Shown here piece after piece: positions 6,541-9,803 of a stretch of 9,803 bases of DNA. The position numbers and the translations under genes were made by a program. Positions within the stretch are counted from its first letter, which is position 1. Every line of letters begins with the position of its first letter. Source of the DNA: CAYQFQ01 sp964539415 (GTDB taxonomy: Bacteria; Patescibacteriota; Minisyncoccia; Phycocordibacterales; GWA1-40-21). The stretch lies in assembly GCA_964539415.1 (NCBI GenBank), contig CAZIID010000019.1, positions 1 through 9,803 of the forward strand. Direction: 5' to 3'. Below the pieces are notes generated by a model. The model did not search any database and was not told where the DNA came from. It saw only the letters and a program-made list of their open reading frames with translations.

Positions 6541-6664
6541 GACAACTTCTTGCGTTGTTCGTGGTTCCACCTAGTTTTCCGCATTGTGCGGACTCTCATT
6601 TTAAAGATTAGCCTTTTGGGTCCGCTTGGGGCGGATTGCGTTTGGTAGGCGCAACAATCTCTCG
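6499..6664 (-). promoter_or_regulatory. T-box riboswitch (tRNA-Thr sensing) of thrS, compact form
   Basis: The minus-strand leader carries the T-box sequence AGGTGGAACCACG (6572-6560). Its ACTAGG (6575-6570) can pair with CCTGGT (6537-6532) to form an antiterminator, leaving UGG-A in the bulge for the tRNA acceptor end. The second helix is CGAACAAC with GTTGTCCG, with one mismatch. CCTGGT also belongs to the terminator stem, so the two structures are mutually exclusive. Upstream are a stem III-like hairpin (6592-6578), a five-pair hairpin (6635-6621) and a hairpin with TTGCG/CGCAA arms (6654-6636) whose loop holds the Thr codon ACC (6646-6644) followed by A. An outer helix pairs 6660-6656 with 6609-6605. 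From the predicted start near 6665 to the T-box there are only about 93 bases, too short for a full canonical stem I. Uncharged tRNA-Thr should favour thrS transcription. Confidence 0.88.
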
Positions 6665-6671
6665 TCTTTCT

Positions 6672-6700
6672 ATAATAGAGCTTCGTGAAAAAGTTGTCAA
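6672..6700 (-). promoter_or_regulatory. promoter of the thrS T-box leader
   Basis: On the minus strand TTGACA (6700-6695), a 17-base spacer and TATTAT (6677-6672) give a near-perfect promoter. The transcript should start near 6665, just before the T-box leader. It lies back to back with the plus-strand promoter at 6722-6750. Confidence 0.85.
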
Positions 6701-6721
6701 CATATAGATGTTTCTTTATAT

Positions 6722-6750
6722 TTGACCTAACCTGATTTCGCCTATATGAT
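6722..6750 (+). promoter_or_regulatory. promoter of the 167-residue protein gene
   Basis: TTGACC (6722-6727), a 17-base spacer and TATGAT (6745-6750) match the promoter pattern used elsewhere in the window. The predicted start near 6757 leaves a leader of about 36 bases that contains a Shine-Dalgarno sequence. Confidence 0.72.
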
Positions 6751-6780
6751 AAAAATAGATTTACATTAAAAACTTAGAAA

Positions 6781-6786
6781 AAGGAG
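6781..6786 (+). promoter_or_regulatory. strong Shine-Dalgarno sequence
   Basis: AAGGAG ends six bases before the ATG at 6793, an ideal distance, and it decides that start over the out-of-frame ATG at 6789, which is only two bases away. It is the only clear Shine-Dalgarno I see among the starts inside this window. Confidence 0.85.
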
Positions 6787-6792
6787 CTATGC

Positions 6793-7296
6793 ATGATAAA
6801 CCAAATTTTCTTTTTAGGAGAAGATTCTACTGTCTTTCAGGTTATAGGGGATGTTAGTTTACACCCACTGAAAGCTGTAAGTAACTTTATACACTCAAGT
6901 GGTCCATGTGTTAGGATTATGTCGTGTAAGAAGACAAAAATATTGTATGATGGCCCAAATGGTATTCATACCGTTTGGCATCAACACTACGGGAAAGAGT
7001 TTGACGATAATCAATGCGTTGAGTTTTCCCTCGAGGGAATAAATTTTGTTAATCGATTGCAAAAAAATAAAGGAAATCATTTGCATCGGGTCAGACATCC
7101 AATTGTTCCAATACCGATGGCAGGATTGTTTGTATGCCAGTGGGTTGCACTCGGAATGCATTTGCGTAAGGATTTGACTCCTGTGGATAAGGTTGCTCTT
7201 CCATTCACTAAGCAGGCAATGTTTAAGATTGGAATGAATAATCCTTCTTTTGTTCTTTCGCCTGATTTAATGAAGGCTGTCCTTTCTATTAAATAA
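6793..7296 (+). CDS. hypothetical protein, 167 residues, soluble
   Basis: I do not recognise this protein. It has no signal peptide and no clear transmembrane helix, so it is probably cytoplasmic. It is rich in histidine (H24, H34, H59, H63, H65, H96, H98, H102, H123) and has four cysteines (C39, C45, C75, C115). A W-H-Q-H cluster (62-65) and an H-L-H-R-V-R-H cluster (96-102) could bind metal or nucleic acid, but this is a guess. The middle part (103-123) is hydrophobic with prolines. It is a self-contained unit: own promoter (6722-6750), strong Shine-Dalgarno, hairpin terminator (7304-7335), and an orientation opposite to thrS and dnaE on each side. Its ribosome-binding site differs from its neighbours, but I see no mobile element that would explain a recent insertion. 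Its function is unknown. Confidence 0.8.
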   Translation: MINQIFFLGEDSTVFQVIGDVSLHPLKAVSNFIHSSGPCVRIMSCKKTKILYDGPNGIHTVWHQHYGKEFDDNQCVEFSLEGINFVNRLQKNKGNHLHRVRHPIVPIPMAGLFVCQWVALGMHLRKDLTPVDKVALPFTKQAMFKIGMNNPSFVLSPDLMKAVLSIK

Positions 7297-7303
7297 GGCA
7301 TAT

Positions 7304-7335
7304 CATCCGATACAGAAATGTGTCGGATGTTTTTT
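7304..7335 (+). terminator. hairpin terminator of the 167-residue protein gene
   Basis: Arms 7304-7314 and 7319-7329 pair over 11 bases with one U-G wobble around a GAAA tetraloop and are followed by six T residues (7330-7335). The U tract is on the plus strand only. The T run touches the dnaE stop codon (7334-7336). In the minus direction the stem lacks a good U tract, so termination of dnaE here would be weak. Confidence 0.9.
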
Positions 7336-9803
7336 AAATAGCCTTCATTTTTTCTGCTATTAATCCAATTTCTCCATTTCTATCAGAAATTTTTCCTATA
7401 ATAACTATACATTTATCAGGTACTAATAGTGTTTTATATTGAGCAAATGTTTTCGGAAAAACAACTACTTCAATTGTGTCTGACAGGTCTGCGATTTTCA
7501 TAAAAGCCATTTGATCGTTTTTCTTCGTATTAATTATACGTATTTCTGTTACTATGCCTGCGATTGGTTGGCCTTTGTCTACGGCACCTTGGACTGATTC
7601 TGTTTCCTCTTTTATTTTTTTAATATTTATTTTTTGCTTATCTAAAGCGGCTTTCCATTTATCAAGTGGGTGCCCAGAAATATATAATCCAAGTAATTCT
7701 TTTTCCCAAAGAAGAACCTCGTCTTTTGAGGCCGTTGGCGCATCATCGAGTTTAAATTTGTTTGCTTTATCACCACCATCAAAAAGCCCAAATAGGGAGT
7801 CTTGAGAATCTGGTTGCTTCCCAATCTCTTTGTTGTACTTGAGGAGATTTTCCATATTAGCAAGAAGCCTTCCCCTTTCACCAAATTCATCTAGCGCTCC
7901 AGTTTTGATAAGAGCTTCAAGTGACCTTTTGTTTAGATTTTTATCTGTGATCCTTCCGAGAAAATCTTCTAAAGATTTGAACTTTCCGTCTTTCTTTCTA
8001 TTTTCAATAATTGCTTTCGATATTGCTTCTCCAAAGTTTTTAATTGTAGTTAGACCAAAGCGTATTGTGTCAGGCTCGCCGGGAATCTTAACTACAGTGA
8101 AGTCAGAAAAACTTTCGTTTACCGATGGTGGCAAAACAGGGATATTCATCCTTTTACATTCCGCAATAAACTCACCGATCTTTTCTACATCTCCCGCGTC
8201 AGCTGTAAGCACTGCAGACATATAGATAGCAGGGAAGTTTGCCTTCATATAAGCCGTCTGGTAAGCAACACGTCCATAGCTTGCAGCGTGAGCCTTGTTA
8301 AATCCGTAAGCAGCAAATGGTTCAATAAGTTTCCATAATGTTTCTGCTTTTTTGTCTGTTAGTCCTCCCGCGATAAAACCTTTCATTAACTTTTCTTTTT
8401 GTGCAGCCATCTCTTCTGGAATTTTTTTACCCATAGCTTTTCTAAGTTTGTCCGCTTCAAGCCAAGAATATCCCGCAAGTTTAATCGCAGTAAGCATAAC
8501 GTCATCCTGATAAGTAATAACCCCATAAGACTGGTCAAGAATATCTTTAAGTCTTGGATCAAGATATTTAACTTTTTCTGGATTGTGTTTTCTTTCAATA
8601 TACTCTGGAATAGATTCAATCGGACCTGGACGATAAAGAGCCACCATAGCGTTAATATCGTGAATTCTTGATGGACGAAGTTCTTTTAAGTATTTTGTCA
8701 TACCAGAACCGTTGAGTTGAAATAGTCCGATGGTTTCTCCTCGGGCGAGCATGTCAAAAGTTTTTTTATCATCAAGTGGTATTTCCTCGATATCTATATC
8801 TATACCTTCAATTTTTTTAACTCTTCTAACTGCATCAGCAAGTATTGAAAGATTTTTAATCCCAAGAAAGTCAAATTTTAAAAGTCCGACACCATCTTCT
8901 CCAACAGCGTGCATATCATATTGTGTAATTATTTTTCCTTCACCCTTTGGATCAAACTGTATTGGTACATAATCTTCTAGTGGACCAGGTGCAATAACGA
9001 CACCTGCTGCGTGGACAGAAATGTGTCTTGCACATCCTTCAACTTTCTTTGACATATCTATGATAGTCTTAACGTCTTTTTCTTGATTGTACCAAGCTTT
9101 TAGTTCTGGAACTTCTGCAAGCGCTCTATCAATTGTCATAGGAAAACCTTGAGCACCCATCGGGATCATTTTTGATATTTTATCTGCAAGAGGTAGGGGG
9201 AATTTCATTGCTCTTGCGACATCACGAACCGCACCACGGGCCATCATTGTTCCGAATGTTCCTATCTGGGCAACGTTTTTTTCACCGTATTTTTGTCTGG
9301 TGTATGCAATAACATCATCTCTTCTGTTATCGGCATAGTCCATATCGATATCGGGAGCAGAAGGTCTTTCTGGATTTAAAAATCTTTCAAATGGAAGTTT
9401 ATATTCTAGTGGATCAACGTTTGTAATTTTTGTAACATAAGTTACAAGAGATCCAGCGACAGATCCTCTGATGTTTGTGTAAATTCCATTTTCGTGAGCA
9501 AAGCGTAGTAGGTCAGACACAACAAGAAAGTATTGAGGATAACCTTTATCTTTAATAACTTTAAGTTCGTACTCAAGTCTATCTATAACTTCCTTACTGT
9601 GTGGAAGTCCTCTTTTGTCTATTCCTTCGTAAGCGAGTTTTTTTAATTCGTCATCATAAGAAAGACCGCTTTCAACTATATAAGTTGGGAATTTCCATTT
9701 AGCAAGTTCAATATCAAACTTACACATATCTGCGATTTTCTCGTTATTTGCTAGTGCCTCTGGAGCGTCTTTGAAATATTCATTTGCCTTTTCCTGTGAA
9801 ATA
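7334..9803 (-). CDS. dnaE: DNA polymerase III subunit alpha, 5' end outside window (partial)
   Basis: This is the catalytic subunit of the replicative polymerase. The frame stays open to the window edge, so the ATG at 9727 is internal. 822 codons are visible; the PHP domain and the start are missing. Counting from the first full codon (9802), the catalytic aspartates are D151 and D153 in PDIDMD and D311 in KFDFLG. Other family landmarks include RGSVAGSLV, HAAGVVI, YQDDVM and GFNKAHAASYG. The helix-hairpin-helix region follows (about 575-650), then a likely sliding-clamp motif QDSLF (667-671) and an OB-fold (about 745-822). The protein ends just after the OB-fold, without the tau-binding C-terminal domain of the longer Escherichia coli protein. 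DnaE works with the beta clamp, clamp loader and DnaB helicase at the fork. It converges on the small gene at 6793-7296. Promoter and translation start are not visible. Confidence 0.97.
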   Translation of the reverse strand, partial: ISQEKANEYFKDAPEALANNEKIADMCKFDIELAKWKFPTYIVESGLSYDDELKKLAYEGIDKRGLPHSKEVIDRLEYELKVIKDKGYPQYFLVVSDLLRFAHENGIYTNIRGSVAGSLVTYVTKITNVDPLEYKLPFERFLNPERPSAPDIDMDYADNRRDDVIAYTRQKYGEKNVAQIGTFGTMMARGAVRDVARAMKFPLPLADKISKMIPMGAQGFPMTIDRALAEVPELKAWYNQEKDVKTIIDMSKKVEGCARHISVHAAGVVIAPGPLEDYVPIQFDPKGEGKIITQYDMHAVGEDGVGLLKFDFLGIKNLSILADAVRRVKKIEGIDIDIEEIPLDDKKTFDMLARGETIGLFQLNGSGMTKYLKELRPSRIHDINAMVALYRPGPIESIPEYIERKHNPEKVKYLDPRLKDILDQSYGVITYQDDVMLTAIKLAGYSWLEADKLRKAMGKKIPEEMAAQKEKLMKGFIAGGLTDKKAETLWKLIEPFAAYGFNKAHAASYGRVAYQTAYMKANFPAIYMSAVLTADAGDVEKIGEFIAECKRMNIPVLPPSVNESFSDFTVVKIPGEPDTIRFGLTTIKNFGEAISKAIIENRKKDGKFKSLEDFLGRITDKNLNKRSLEALIKTGALDEFGERGRLLANMENLLKYNKEIGKQPDSQDSLFGLFDGGDKANKFKLDDAPTASKDEVLLWEKELLGLYISGHPLDKWKAALDKQKINIKKIKEETESVQGAVDKGQPIAGIVTEIRIINTKKNDQMAFMKIADLSDTIEVVVFPKTFAQYKTLLVPDKCIVIIGKISDRNGEIGLIAEKMKAI

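Noticed and set aside
6789..6857. Small frame starting at ATG 6789, overlapping the 167-residue gene
   Set aside because: It has only 22 codons and a two-base distance to the Shine-Dalgarno; the ATG at 6793 has the proper spacing.
7830..8225. 131-codon open frame on the plus strand inside dnaE
   Set aside because: It is antisense to strongly conserved dnaE sequence, has no promoter or Shine-Dalgarno, and its composition is that of a shadow frame.
1..9803. Mobile element or prophage
   Set aside because: I saw no transposase, integrase, terminal inverted repeats or target duplications, and no tRNA gene that could act as an attachment site.
1..9803. Alternative genetic code (TGA as Gly), as in some CPR groups
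   Set aside because: TGA ends gyrB exactly at the conserved C-terminus, and no real gene needs in-frame TGA read-through.

Overview
The window reads as part of a low-GC bacterial chromosome, most likely from a Patescibacteria/CPR organism of the Parcubacteria type. This is inferred, not proven. The clues are extracellular proteins built from WSGTD-type PKD-like domains, a lone sortase beside an IPYTG-type sorting motif, a threonyl-tRNA synthetase without the TGS domain, genes packed between strong hairpin terminators, and mostly absent Shine-Dalgarno sequences. TGA, TAA and TAG all act as stops, so no recoding is needed.

Layout. (1) 1-76: the last codons of a type II topoisomerase B subunit (probably gyrB, + strand), followed by a hairpin terminator at 120-160. 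(2) 174-4662: a cell-surface module. A membrane-anchored CARDB/PKD/CARDB protein lies on the minus strand (174-1811). It is divergent from a sortase (1910-2524, +), which is followed by a secreted protein with four tandem PKD-like domains (2626-4662, +). The last protein carries an IPYTG + transmembrane + RRK sorting-like signal, but this is followed by a tail of about 104 residues instead of ending the protein. The divergent genes share overlapping promoters whose -35 boxes form an inverted repeat. The two surface proteins share a PKD-like domain with an identical 70-residue Cys-Cys spacing. (3) 4672-4712: a bidirectional terminator. (4) 4721-6466: thrS (minus), preceded by a compact T-box riboswitch (about 6499-6664) with a terminator, a competing antiterminator, a Thr ACC specifier candidate and its own promoter. 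(5) 6793-7296: an unrecognised 167-residue protein (+) with its own promoter, the only strong Shine-Dalgarno of the window and its own terminator. (6) 7334-9803: the C-terminal 822 codons of dnaE, DNA polymerase III alpha (minus), whose 5' end lies outside the window.

How it works together. The housekeeping genes (gyrB, thrS, dnaE) flank a surface module. In this module the sortase plausibly processes the neighbouring IPYTG protein and the CARDB/PKD protein is co-expressed from the overlapping promoter. The most unusual items are the sorting signal with a large cytoplasmic tail, the minimal T-box, and the near-leaderless sortase transcript.
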